Source of the DNA: Acidobacteriota bacterium | GTDB lineage: Bacteria > Acidobacteriota > Terriglobia > Bryobacterales > JACQDG01 | Length of the DNA stretch: 8,975 bases | Direction: 5' to 3' | Assembly (NCBI GenBank): GCA_016201195.1 | Contig: JACQDI010000440.1 | Span: forward strand, 1 to 8,975 | In this document: piece by piece, positions 1 to 5,260 of the stretch | Layout of the letters: the number at the start of each line of letters is the position of its first letter | How positions within the stretch are numbered: the first letter of the stretch is position 1 | Translations under genes and position numbers: made by a program | Notes under the pieces: generated by a model | What the model saw: only the letters and a program-made list of their open reading frames with translations | The model's database searches: none | Told to the model about the DNA's origin: nothing

Positions 1-428
1 GCGGAGTGCCTGCGTTCGGCTTCAGCCAGGTCGCCCAGCAGCTTCCGGACCGAAGCGTCGGTGACCCTTTGTACGGCGCGTTCGTAGAAACGGCGGGTCT
101 CCAGCTCCATGATCTCCGCCTGCTTGCGCACCACCTGGATCCCGAGCGGGCGGACCAGCCACACCGGGCGGCGCTCGACGAAGCCTTTGACGTCCTGGCG
201 GCGAATTAGGGGGATGTGTTCACCGAAACGCCGGCGGTAGGCCTCGATCAGGCTGCTGCGATGCCCGGACTCTTCGGCCTGCATCTCCTCGAACATCCGG
301 GCCGTGGCTGGGGAAGTTTCGCGGACACCTTCGGCAAAGTCTCCGTAGATGCGGCCATCCTCCTCTTCAAGGGAAATGGCCAGGGCCAGGATCTCTCGCT
401 CAGACAGGTCTTTGAAGTTTTTCGCCAT
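1..428 (-). CDS. mbfA: MbfA-type ferritin-like/VIT iron exporter, N-terminal part
   Basis: The 142 visible residues are the cytoplasmic ferritin-like (rubrerythrin-type) domain found at the N-terminus of MbfA, the membrane-bound ferritin fused to a VIT1/CCC1 transporter that exports iron and protects against iron and peroxide stress. Candidate di-iron ligands are visible: E21 with Y28 (E-x6-Y), E53-x-x-H56 in EESGH, E105/E108 in the helix EIMELE, and E138-x-x-H141 in EAERRH. The stretch RRPVWLVRPLG (86-96) between the helix pairs is typical of this family. The gene runs off the left edge, so the expected C-terminal membrane part is not seen and the full identity is an inference. The ATG lies 4 bp after the vapC stop and has no clear Shine-Dalgarno, so translation is probably coupled to vapC. 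Another rubrerythrin-like protein is possible but less likely. Confidence 0.85.
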   Translation of the reverse strand, partial: MAKNFKDLSEREILALAISLEEEDGRIYGDFAEGVRETSPATARMFEEMQAEESGHRSSLIEAYRRRFGEHIPLIRRQDVKGFVERRPVWLVRPLGIQVVRKQAEIMELETRRFYERAVQRVTDASVRKLLGDLAEAERRHS

Positions 429-432
429 GGAA

Positions 433-840
433 CTAGAGCCAGAGTATTTTGATTTCCTTTTCCAATTGCCGGAATTCCGGGTCGCCGGTGACCAGTTCGA
501 CGTTGCGCTGCTTGGCCAGAGCAGCGGCGAAGCAGTCGGCGTAAGAGAGCCGGTACCTGGATTTGAATTGGGCGGCCTGGCGCGTCAAAGTCCAATCAGC
601 ATCCTGCACCTCAAAACCGAGCTCTCGAATCTGTTCCACGCTCGAGTCCGCCTCGGACTGGGAATATGCACGGGCCAGTCGATACCAGACTTCGCCGAGG
701 TTCACAACGGTCATCCACATCGGCGCCTCTGAAGCCTGAGCCAGCAGAATCAGCGACGACACCGTGGAACCCGCTGGTTCGGCCTCCAGGAGGGCGATCA
801 CAGCCCAGCTATCAAACACTCGGGGGAGTCCAGCCGGCAT
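433..840 (-). CDS. vapC: VapC-type PIN-domain ribonuclease toxin
   Basis: A 135-aa single-domain PIN protein, the usual VapC size. PIN nucleases cut RNA (often tRNA or rRNA) in a Mg2+/Mn2+-dependent way and are silenced by a partner antitoxin. The acidic residues that hold the metal are all present in order: D10 in the first strand (RVFDSWAVIALL), E50 (NLGEVWYR), D102 (LSYADCFAAALA) and D120 (TGDPEF), so the toxin looks intact. The start ATG overlaps the end of vapB by 29 bp in another frame, the usual antitoxin-toxin arrangement. A purine-rich stretch GAGAAAGAGG sits directly before the ATG. mbfA follows after 4 bp on the same strand. The RNA target cannot be read from the sequence. Confidence 0.93.
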   Translation of the reverse strand: MPAGLPRVFDSWAVIALLEAEPAGSTVSSLILLAQASEAPMWMTVVNLGEVWYRLARAYSQSEADSSVEQIRELGFEVQDADWTLTRQAAQFKSRYRLSYADCFAAALAKQRNVELVTGDPEFRQLEKEIKILWL

Positions 841-1078
841 CCTCTTTCTCCCGATCGCGCGCCCGTTCCTCCAGGAGGGCTTTGAGCATTCCAGAGCCCC
901 TGTATTTGCCGTGCAGTTTGTTCAACAACGCGCTGCCAGCCTCAAGGGTACGCGGTTGGAGAACAATGCGCCCGTTCTCGTCGACGACTTCGATGCGGGT
1001 ACCTTGCCTGATGCCGTACTTGCGACGTAGAGCGGACGGGATCACAATCTGGCCCTTTGTCGTAGCTCTGGTCTCCAT
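812..1078 (-). CDS. vapB: VapB-type antitoxin, AbrB/MazE (SpoVT-like) fold
   Basis: An 88-aa antitoxin upstream of and overlapping the toxin gene. Residues 1-45 form a swapped-hairpin AbrB/MazE DNA-binding domain: TTKGQIVIPSALRRKYGI followed by GTRIEVVDENGRIVLQP. The C-terminal half (about 48-80) is charged and helical (LLEERARDREKED) and is the part expected to wrap around and block the PIN toxin. Such antitoxins bind DNA as dimers, alone or with toxin, and repress their own promoter; a small dyad and an extended -10 lie just upstream of the ATG. An AGGA stands only 2 nt before the start, so the ribosome binding site is poor or the leader short. Family assignment is secure; VapB is used as a class name because the partner is a PIN protein. 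Confidence 0.92.
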   Translation of the reverse strand: METRATTKGQIVIPSALRRKYGIRQGTRIEVVDENGRIVLQPRTLEAGSALLNKLHGKYRGSGMLKALLEERARDREKEDAGWTPPSV

Positions 1079-1096
1079 ATCCTACTCTACGGGATA
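1078..1096. promoter_or_regulatory. Candidate VapB operator dyad
   Basis: An inverted repeat TATCC (1078-1082) / GGATA (1092-1096) with a 9-nt spacer touches the -10 element on one side and the vapB ATG on the other. Type II antitoxins normally repress their own promoter by binding such dyads, so the position fits autoregulation. The arms are only 5 bp, so chance cannot be excluded. Confidence 0.35.
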
Positions 1097-1104
1097 GTAT
1101 AGCA
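1096..1104 (-). promoter_or_regulatory. Extended -10 promoter of vapBC
   Basis: On the minus strand the sequence TGC-TATACT forms an extended -10 element (TGn followed by TATACT, five of six matches to TATAAT). No good -35 box lies at 16-18 bp upstream, which is common for extended -10 promoters. The predicted start would be near 1089, leaving a leader of about 11 nt before the vapB ATG. Predicted from sequence only. Confidence 0.5.
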
Positions 1105-1120
1105 CAAAAGTTGATTTGTC

Positions 1121-1201
1121 TTACCACAAGAGCCTCAACGCGAACTGGATCTGCCGGCCTACGGTTTGCGAGCCGGTGTGGCGACCTGAGCCAGCGCCGA
1201 A
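1121..1201 (-). pseudogene. Remnant C-terminus of a TonB-dependent receptor
   Basis: Read leftwards, this stretch encodes about 26 residues starting near FGAGSGRHTGSQ and ending GRQIQFALRLLW before a TAA at 1121-1123. The Q-F-A-L-[RK]-L-[LI]-[WF]-stop ending is the closing beta-strand of acidobacterial Oar-like TonB-dependent receptors, and the intact receptor in this window ends in the similar MQFALKFRF. Upstream the same frame stays open only to a stop at 1238-1240 and the residues before about 1201 do not look like barrel. No start codon or receptor body remains: the bases further on are the leader of the aminotransferase operon. I infer a receptor gene once ended here, upstream of vapB, and was lost by deletion or insertion. 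Confidence 0.6.
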
Positions 1202-1256
1202 ACAGCCAAGGAAAAAACGCCATCTCTCACTTCTATGTCACGCACCCCGGGCGAAC

Positions 1257-1292
1257 CTCTACCTTGCAGGGGTTGGGGGAAAGGGGGTAGAG
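1257..1292 (+). promoter_or_regulatory. G-rich leader hairpin before the aminotransferase operon
   Basis: CTCTACC (1257-1263) and GGTAGAG (1286-1292) can pair as a 7-bp stem around a loop holding three G-tracts (1269-1272, 1275-1279, 1283-1287). ACCCC at 1243-1247 can instead pair with GGGGT at 1269-1273. The structure ends 8 nt before the Shine-Dalgarno of the first gene, so it could influence translation. I find no convincing -35/-10 pair between 1160 and 1256; the operon promoter is unidentified. Confidence 0.3.
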
Positions 1293-1300
1293 TGGACCGC

Positions 1301-1307
1301 AAGGAGG
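1301..1307 (+). promoter_or_regulatory. Ribosome binding site that decides the aminotransferase start
   Basis: AAGGAGG lies 5 nt before the ATG at 1313. It supports that start over the in-frame upstream ATG at 1235, which has no comparable site and would add 26 low-complexity residues in front of the Tat-like leader. Confidence 0.85.
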
Positions 1308-1312
1308 CAATC

Positions 1313-2581
1313 ATGAAGCGCAGGGTGTTTCTGGCGGCGGTTCCAGCGTTGGCTGCGGCGCGGCCGCCGGTGCGGGCTACGCGGCTTTCGACCTCGTATC
1401 CCGGCACGCAGTTCTACGATCAGCAGGAACAGAACGAGGTGCTGGGGGCGCTCGAATCCCGCAGCCTGTTCCGGTGGTACGGGCCGGGCACGCCGAAGAA
1501 GGTGGCGCGGTTCGAGCAGGAACTGGCCCGGTTCATGGGCGTGAAACACGCGCTGGCGGTGACCTCGGGGACCGCCGCCTTGCACTGCGCGCTCACGGCC
1601 CTCGGGGTGGGACCGGGCGACGAAGTGATCCTGCCGGCCTGGGCCTGGTATTCCTGCTACAACGCGATCCTGCTGACCGGCGCTCTGCCGGTGTTCGGCG
1701 AGGTGGACGAATCGTTCGCCCTCGACGCGGCGGACGTGGAAAAGAAGATCACCCCTCGCACGAAAGCGATCATGGTGCTCCACCTGGCCGGCTGTCCCGC
1801 GGACATGGACCGGCTGATGGCCGTGGCGCGGCAGCACAACGTGCGGGTGCTCGAAGACAGCGCCCAGAGCGTGGGAGGGCAATACAAGGGCAAGCGCCTG
1901 GGGTCGATCGGTGACATCGGAATCTACAGCTTCCAGATCTCGAAAACCATCACCGCGGGAGAAGGCGGCGCGGTGGTGACCAATGATCCGCTGCTGTTCG
2001 AGCGAGCGGCGCGGTTTCACGACCTGGGAATTTTGCGGCCGGGCCACCAAGAGGCGCTGGGCAAGGCAGGCATGCCCTTTTTCCTGGGCACTAACTACCG
2101 GATGAACGAGATGACCGGGGCGGTGATGGGGGCACAGTTGCGGAAGCTGGAGACGATCCTCGGCGCGTTCCGACGCAACTCGCGCTACGTCAAAGAGCGG
2201 ATCCGCGACCTGCCGGGTCTGCGGCTGCGGTCGAGCCCCGATCCGGACGGGGAGATCGGCGTGACCTTGTATCTGCTGTTCCCCAGCCGCGAGCAGCGGG
2301 ACCGGTTCGTAGCGGGCATGCGCGCTGAAAACGTCCCTGCGTCGCCGCCCAGCGGCTCGCTGGTTTTGCCGGCGGCGCCGTATATCGAACAGAAGGTCGC
2401 GCCCCATCCGGAATGGCCGTCGTTCCGCTCCGAGCGCGGCAGGGCCATCCGGTACGGGGCGGGGTGCTGCCCGCGCACCGAGGAGATCTTCAGCCGAGCC
2501 GCCGGCGTCCACATTGGACCGAAGTACAGCGAGGGCGATTTGACCGACATCGTGGAAGCGATTCGGAAGGTGCACGGATGA
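1313..2581 (+). CDS. DegT/DnrJ/EryC1 family PLP aminotransferase with Tat-like leader (KdnA-like)
   Basis: This 422-aa protein is a fold-type I, PLP-dependent sugar aminotransferase. The Schiff-base lysine is K211 in SFQISKTITAGEGG. D182 and Q185 in LEDSAQSVGG contact the cofactor ring, and S85-G86-T87 (TSGTAALH) is the phosphate-binding loop. The stretches LGSIGDIGIYSFQ, KTITAGEGGAVVTND and GAQLRKLETI recall KdnA, the 8-amino-3,8-dideoxyoctulosonate transaminase, more than other sugar aminotransferases I remember, but that is recall, not a search. The N-terminus MKRRVFLAAV followed by an Ala/Pro-rich stretch to about residue 22 looks like a Tat signal with twin Arg at 3-4, which is odd for a family usually found in the cytoplasm. 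The catalytic domain begins near residue 33. The gene heads an operon; its TGA overlaps the ATG of the next gene. The substrate is unknown. Confidence 0.9.
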   Translation: MKRRVFLAAVPALAAARPPVRATRLSTSYPGTQFYDQQEQNEVLGALESRSLFRWYGPGTPKKVARFEQELARFMGVKHALAVTSGTAALHCALTALGVGPGDEVILPAWAWYSCYNAILLTGALPVFGEVDESFALDAADVEKKITPRTKAIMVLHLAGCPADMDRLMAVARQHNVRVLEDSAQSVGGQYKGKRLGSIGDIGIYSFQISKTITAGEGGAVVTNDPLLFERAARFHDLGILRPGHQEALGKAGMPFFLGTNYRMNEMTGAVMGAQLRKLETILGAFRRNSRYVKERIRDLPGLRLRSSPDPDGEIGVTLYLLFPSREQRDRFVAGMRAENVPASPPSGSLVLPAAPYIEQKVAPHPEWPSFRSERGRAIRYGAGCCPRTEEIFSRAAGVHIGPKYSEGDLTDIVEAIRKVHG

Positions 2582-3300
2582 AGAGGCGGGAGTTTTTGGG
2601 GAGTGGGATGCTGGCGCTGCCGGGAGCCGAGCCGGGCGGGCCGAAGCTCAAGGTGGTATGCGTAGGGGCGCATCCGGATGATCCGGAGTCGGGCTGCGGC
2701 GGAACGCTCGCCCGCTACAGCCAGGCGGGGCACCGGGTGACCATCATCTACCTCACGCGCGGGGAGCGCGGGGTTCGTGGTAAGTCCTATGAAGACGCAG
2801 CAGCCATCCGATCCGCCGAGGCCGAGGCGGCGTGCAAGATTCTCGGGGCAAAGCCGGTGTTCGCCGGCCAGATCAACGGGGCGGCCGAGCTCAACGACGC
2901 CCGGGCCGGGCAGTTGACCAAGCTGGTGCTCGCCGAGGAGCCGGACGTGGTCTTCACCCACTGGCCGATCGACACCCACATGGATCACCAGATCGCAAGC
3001 GTTCTGACGTTTCGGGCCTACCTGGCCTCGCCGCGGCGGTTCCCGCTGTACTTTTTCGAGGTCAATGCAGGGAGCCAGACCGTTGGGTTCCAGCCGACCG
3101 ACTACGTGGACATCACGCCGGTGCGCGAGAAAAAGAAAGCCGCGCTGTTCGCGCACAAGAGCCAGGACGGCGAAGAGATTTACCGGAAGCACCACGAGAT
3201 CATGGAGAACTTCCGGGGAAGGGAAGCGCGGGTAGCGGCAGCAGAGGCGTTTGTGCGACTGGGGAGGGACAGCCGGCTGCCGGGGGCGGAGAGCCGGTAA
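2578..3300 (+). CDS. PIG-L/LmbE family N-deacetylase
   Basis: A 240-aa zinc-dependent deacetylase-like protein. The family removes acetyl groups from GlcNAc-type substrates (MshB, BshB, GlcNAc-PI deacetylase, antibiotic tailoring enzymes). The hallmark AHPDDPE lies at 31-37, giving metal ligands H32 and D35 and likely base D34; the third ligand is H137 in THMDHQ. A Rossmann-like start (KLKVVCVG) precedes the motif. The ATG lies within ATGA shared with the aminotransferase stop, so the genes are translationally coupled; this start is preferred because it yields the leader MKRREFLGSG. That leader has the Tat pattern RR-x-FL, but only some 12 weakly hydrophobic residues follow before the domain begins near residue 23, so export is uncertain. 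The neighbouring aminotransferase suggests an amino-sugar substrate; this is inference. Confidence 0.9.
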   Translation: MKRREFLGSGMLALPGAEPGGPKLKVVCVGAHPDDPESGCGGTLARYSQAGHRVTIIYLTRGERGVRGKSYEDAAAIRSAEAEAACKILGAKPVFAGQINGAAELNDARAGQLTKLVLAEEPDVVFTHWPIDTHMDHQIASVLTFRAYLASPRRFPLYFFEVNAGSQTVGFQPTDYVDITPVREKKKAALFAHKSQDGEEIYRKHHEIMENFRGREARVAAAEAFVRLGRDSRLPGAESR

Positions 3301-3311
3301 GGGCGCACGCC

Positions 3312-3337
3312 AGGACGCAAAGGACGCAAAGGCGCAA
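3312..3337 (+). repeat. Short tandem repeat in the PIG-L/GGT spacer
   Basis: AGGACGCAA occurs at 3312-3320 and again at 3321-3329, followed by the shorter AGGCGCAA at 3330-3337. The array fills the middle of the 52-bp gap between two operon genes. Similar AC-GCAAAGG-type runs recur in intergenic DNA of many environmental bacteria as I recall, but I cannot check the family. It is not a CRISPR: no spacers. Confidence 0.6.
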
Positions 3338-3352
3338 AGAGAAACACGAGAC

Positions 3353-5050
3353 ATGAGAACAAAGTGGATTGGTCTGTTCTGGTTGCTGCTGCCGCTCTAT
3401 GCGCAGACCTCTACTTGGCGGCCGGTGGTGATGGGGCTGGACGGCATGGTGGTGGCGGGCCACTATGCGACGGCGCAGGCGGGGTACCGGATGCTCGCGC
3501 AAGGGGGCAACGCGATTGACGCAGCGGCGGCAGCGGCGCTGGCCAGCACGGTCGTGGAGCCGAGCCGCGCGGGGATCGGGGGGCACTCGACCATCCTCAT
3601 TTACTTGGCCAAGACCGGAGAGGTGAAGTTCATCAACGGCAACGGGTGGGCAGGACAGAAGGCCACCCCGGAACTGCTGAAGGCCCGGGGCGGAATTCCC
3701 CTTGACGGACCGCTCTCGCCGTTGGTGCCCGGGTCGGTGGATGGCCTGCTGCTGGCGGCCGAGAAATACGGCCGGCTGGAACGGCAAAAACTCCTGGCCC
3801 CTTCGATTGAGCTGGCCGAACGGGGTTTCGTCGTCAGCGAGAACCTGCACAACGTCTTCCGGCGCAATGCCGAGCGGCTGGGCCCGTTCCCTTCGACCAC
3901 AGCAATGTGGTTTCCGGGTGGCGAGCCGGTCCGCATGGGCGACGTGATCGTGGAGAAGGATCTGGGGCAGACGCTGCGCCGGATCGCCTCGGGGGGCCGG
4001 GAGGCCTTTTACAAGGGCCCGATCGCCCGGCGGATCGGAGAGTTCTTGCAGAAGGCGGGCGGCATCCTGGAGGCGTCGGACCTGGCCGGATTCTCAGCCG
4101 GGGAAGAGGAGCCGCTGCACGTCCGCTACAAGGGCTACGAGCTGTATATGGCGCCGCCGAGCTCCTATAGCCACGTGATGCTCGAAGCGCTCAACATTGT
4201 GGAGGGATTCGACCTGAAGGCCATGGGGCACAACTCGGCCGCGTATCTGCACCACGTGACCGAGGCGCTGAAGCTGGCGTTTGCCGACCGCGACGCGCGG
4301 ATGGCCGACCCGCACTTTGTCAAGAGCGTCCCGATTGCGGAGATCCTCTCGAAAGAATATGCGGCGCGGCGGCGTGCGCTGATCCGCCCCGACCGCGCGC
4401 TCGCAGCGCCTGCGTCGAAGACGGTGGCGAAGGCCGCCGACGGATATCCTGACTGGATCGAGGGGCTCACCACGTATGTGGGCGTGGTGGACAAAGACCG
4501 CAACATGGTCTCGATCACCTCCACGATCTCTTCGGACTTCGGCAGCGCTTTGTACGTCGACGGCCCCGGCGGCGGGTTTTTCCTGAACAACTGGATGTCG
4601 CTGTTCCGGCCCGAGCCTGACAACATCAACGTCGTCGCGCCCCGCAAGCGCCCGCGCCACGGCCTGAGTCCCGTGGCGGTGCTGAAAGACGGACGGCCCT
4701 TCATGGTGTTCGGCACTCCGGGTGGCGACACTATCCCGCAGGCCCAGTTGCAGTTCTTCCTGAACTTCGCCGAGTTTGGGATGAACGTGCAGCAAGCGGT
4801 GGAGCAGCCTTACGTGGTCACCTCGGCTTTCGTCAGCTCCCGGGTCCCCTACGAGGTGGGGAACAAGCTGTCGGTTTCCGAGCGGATCAGCCCGGAGGTG
4901 CGGGCGGATTTGCAGCGTCGCGGACACAACCTGGTGACGCACCCGGCGATGGGCGTGGGCAGCGTCAAGGCGATTCTTATCGATCCAGCCAAAGGCGTCC
5001 TGATGGGTGGGGCCGCGCCGGCCACCGACAGCTACGCGATCGGGTGGTAG
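3353..5050 (+). CDS. Secreted gamma-glutamyltransferase-family Ntn hydrolase
   Basis: This 565-aa protein matches the GGT family in length and layout. A Sec signal peptide covers 1-18 (MRTKWIGLFWLLLPLYAQ), which fixes this ATG as the start although the Shine-Dalgarno is weak. The proenzyme should cut itself before T373 (GLTTYVGVVDKD), leaving T373 as N-terminal nucleophile of a small subunit of about 193 residues. The oxyanion glycines are present (G457-G458 in GTPGGDT). However, the residues that hold a gamma-glutamyl group in E. coli GGT appear replaced: Arg of FRE is N in FINGNG (about 94-97), the Ser-Ser pair before M-S-P is H436-G437 in RHGLSP, and Asn/Gln/Asp of the lid strands are S393, W414 and S416/L417. 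It is probably an active Ntn hydrolase with another amide substrate. It is third in the operon, 52 bp after the PIG-L gene, and converges on the receptor gene. Confidence 0.88.
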   Translation: MRTKWIGLFWLLLPLYAQTSTWRPVVMGLDGMVVAGHYATAQAGYRMLAQGGNAIDAAAAAALASTVVEPSRAGIGGHSTILIYLAKTGEVKFINGNGWAGQKATPELLKARGGIPLDGPLSPLVPGSVDGLLLAAEKYGRLERQKLLAPSIELAERGFVVSENLHNVFRRNAERLGPFPSTTAMWFPGGEPVRMGDVIVEKDLGQTLRRIASGGREAFYKGPIARRIGEFLQKAGGILEASDLAGFSAGEEEPLHVRYKGYELYMAPPSSYSHVMLEALNIVEGFDLKAMGHNSAAYLHHVTEALKLAFADRDARMADPHFVKSVPIAEILSKEYAARRRALIRPDRALAAPASKTVAKAADGYPDWIEGLTTYVGVVDKDRNMVSITSTISSDFGSALYVDGPGGGFFLNNWMSLFRPEPDNINVVAPRKRPRHGLSPVAVLKDGRPFMVFGTPGGDTIPQAQLQFFLNFAEFGMNVQQAVEQPYVVTSAFVSSRVPYEVGNKLSVSERISPEVRADLQRRGHNLVTHPAMGVGSVKAILIDPAKGVLMGGAAPATDSYAIGW

Positions 5051-5161
5051 TTAAGAATACAGCTTCAACCCGGCCTGGATGACCCGCGGGGGCGGATCGA
5101 CCACCGGCTCGCCGTCAGAGATATAACTAACCGAAAAGACCCGTACCCACGAACGGGAGTT
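5051..5161 (-). pseudogene. Remnant C-terminus of an outer-membrane barrel protein
   Basis: Read leftwards from a stop at 5162-5164, the frame gives 36 residues containing SRSWVRVFSVSYIS and ending PPPRVIQAGLKLYS before TAA at 5051-5053. The alternating pattern and the R-V-I-Q-x-G-L-K-L-Y ending look like the last strands of a TonB-dependent receptor or similar barrel, though the usual final Phe is Ser. There is no start codon. The stop directly abuts the TAG of the GGT-like gene (5048-5050), as if a once complete gene converged on it. It is distinct from the intact receptor, which has its own proper end at 5261. The family assignment is weaker than for the remnant at 1121-1201. Confidence 0.45.
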
Positions 5162-5163
5162 TT
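5140..5163 (+). terminator. Weak terminator candidate for the enzyme operon
   Basis: CCCGT (5140-5144) pairs with ACGGG (5153-5157) around an 8-nt loop and is followed after AG by TTTT (5160-5163). The stem is short, so this is a weak intrinsic terminator candidate 90 bp past the GGT-like stop. Confidence 0.3.
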
Positions 5164-5190
5164 ACGGAGGCTCGCAAAATACATTGACGG

Positions 5191-5223
5191 GTGCGCCGAC
5201 GTGGCGCACGCACTTTTGCGTGC
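5191..5223. other. Two overlapping hairpins sharing one arm in the convergent junction
   Basis: GTGCGCC (5191-5197) pairs perfectly with GGCGCAC (5203-5209) around a 5-nt loop. GCACGCA (5206-5212) pairs perfectly with TGCGTGC (5217-5223) around the 4-nt loop CTTT. The bases 5206-5209 belong to both stems, so only one can form fully. They lie 38 bp past the receptor stop, between convergent genes, which suits a transcription end signal for either strand, but neither side has a clear U-tract. Confidence 0.55.
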
Positions 5224-5260
5224 AGCGCCGAGACTGGGTGGGTATCTATATATCGAAACT

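Noticed and set aside
1235..1312. In-frame upstream start that would lengthen the aminotransferase by 26 residues
   Set aside because: No ribosome binding site, and it would bury the Tat-like leader; AAGGAGG 5 nt before 1313 decides the start.
1259..2575. A 438-aa minus-strand open frame opposite the aminotransferase
   Set aside because: It mirrors the aminotransferase gene, is rich in Arg, His and Pro with no domain signal, and the sense frame has all catalytic residues of its family.
1313..2581. Naming the aminotransferase kdnA
   Set aside because: The similarity is from memory, the rest of the Kdo8N pathway (KdnB) is absent, and the Tat-like leader contradicts a cytoplasmic Kdo role.
2578..3300. 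Calling the PIG-L protein BshB or MshB (low-molecular-weight thiol synthesis)
   Set aside because: No glycosyltransferase or cysteine ligase partner is nearby and the leader suggests export; the fold alone does not give the substrate.
3312..3337. CRISPR-like array
   Set aside because: Units are 8-9 bp and directly adjacent, without spacers.
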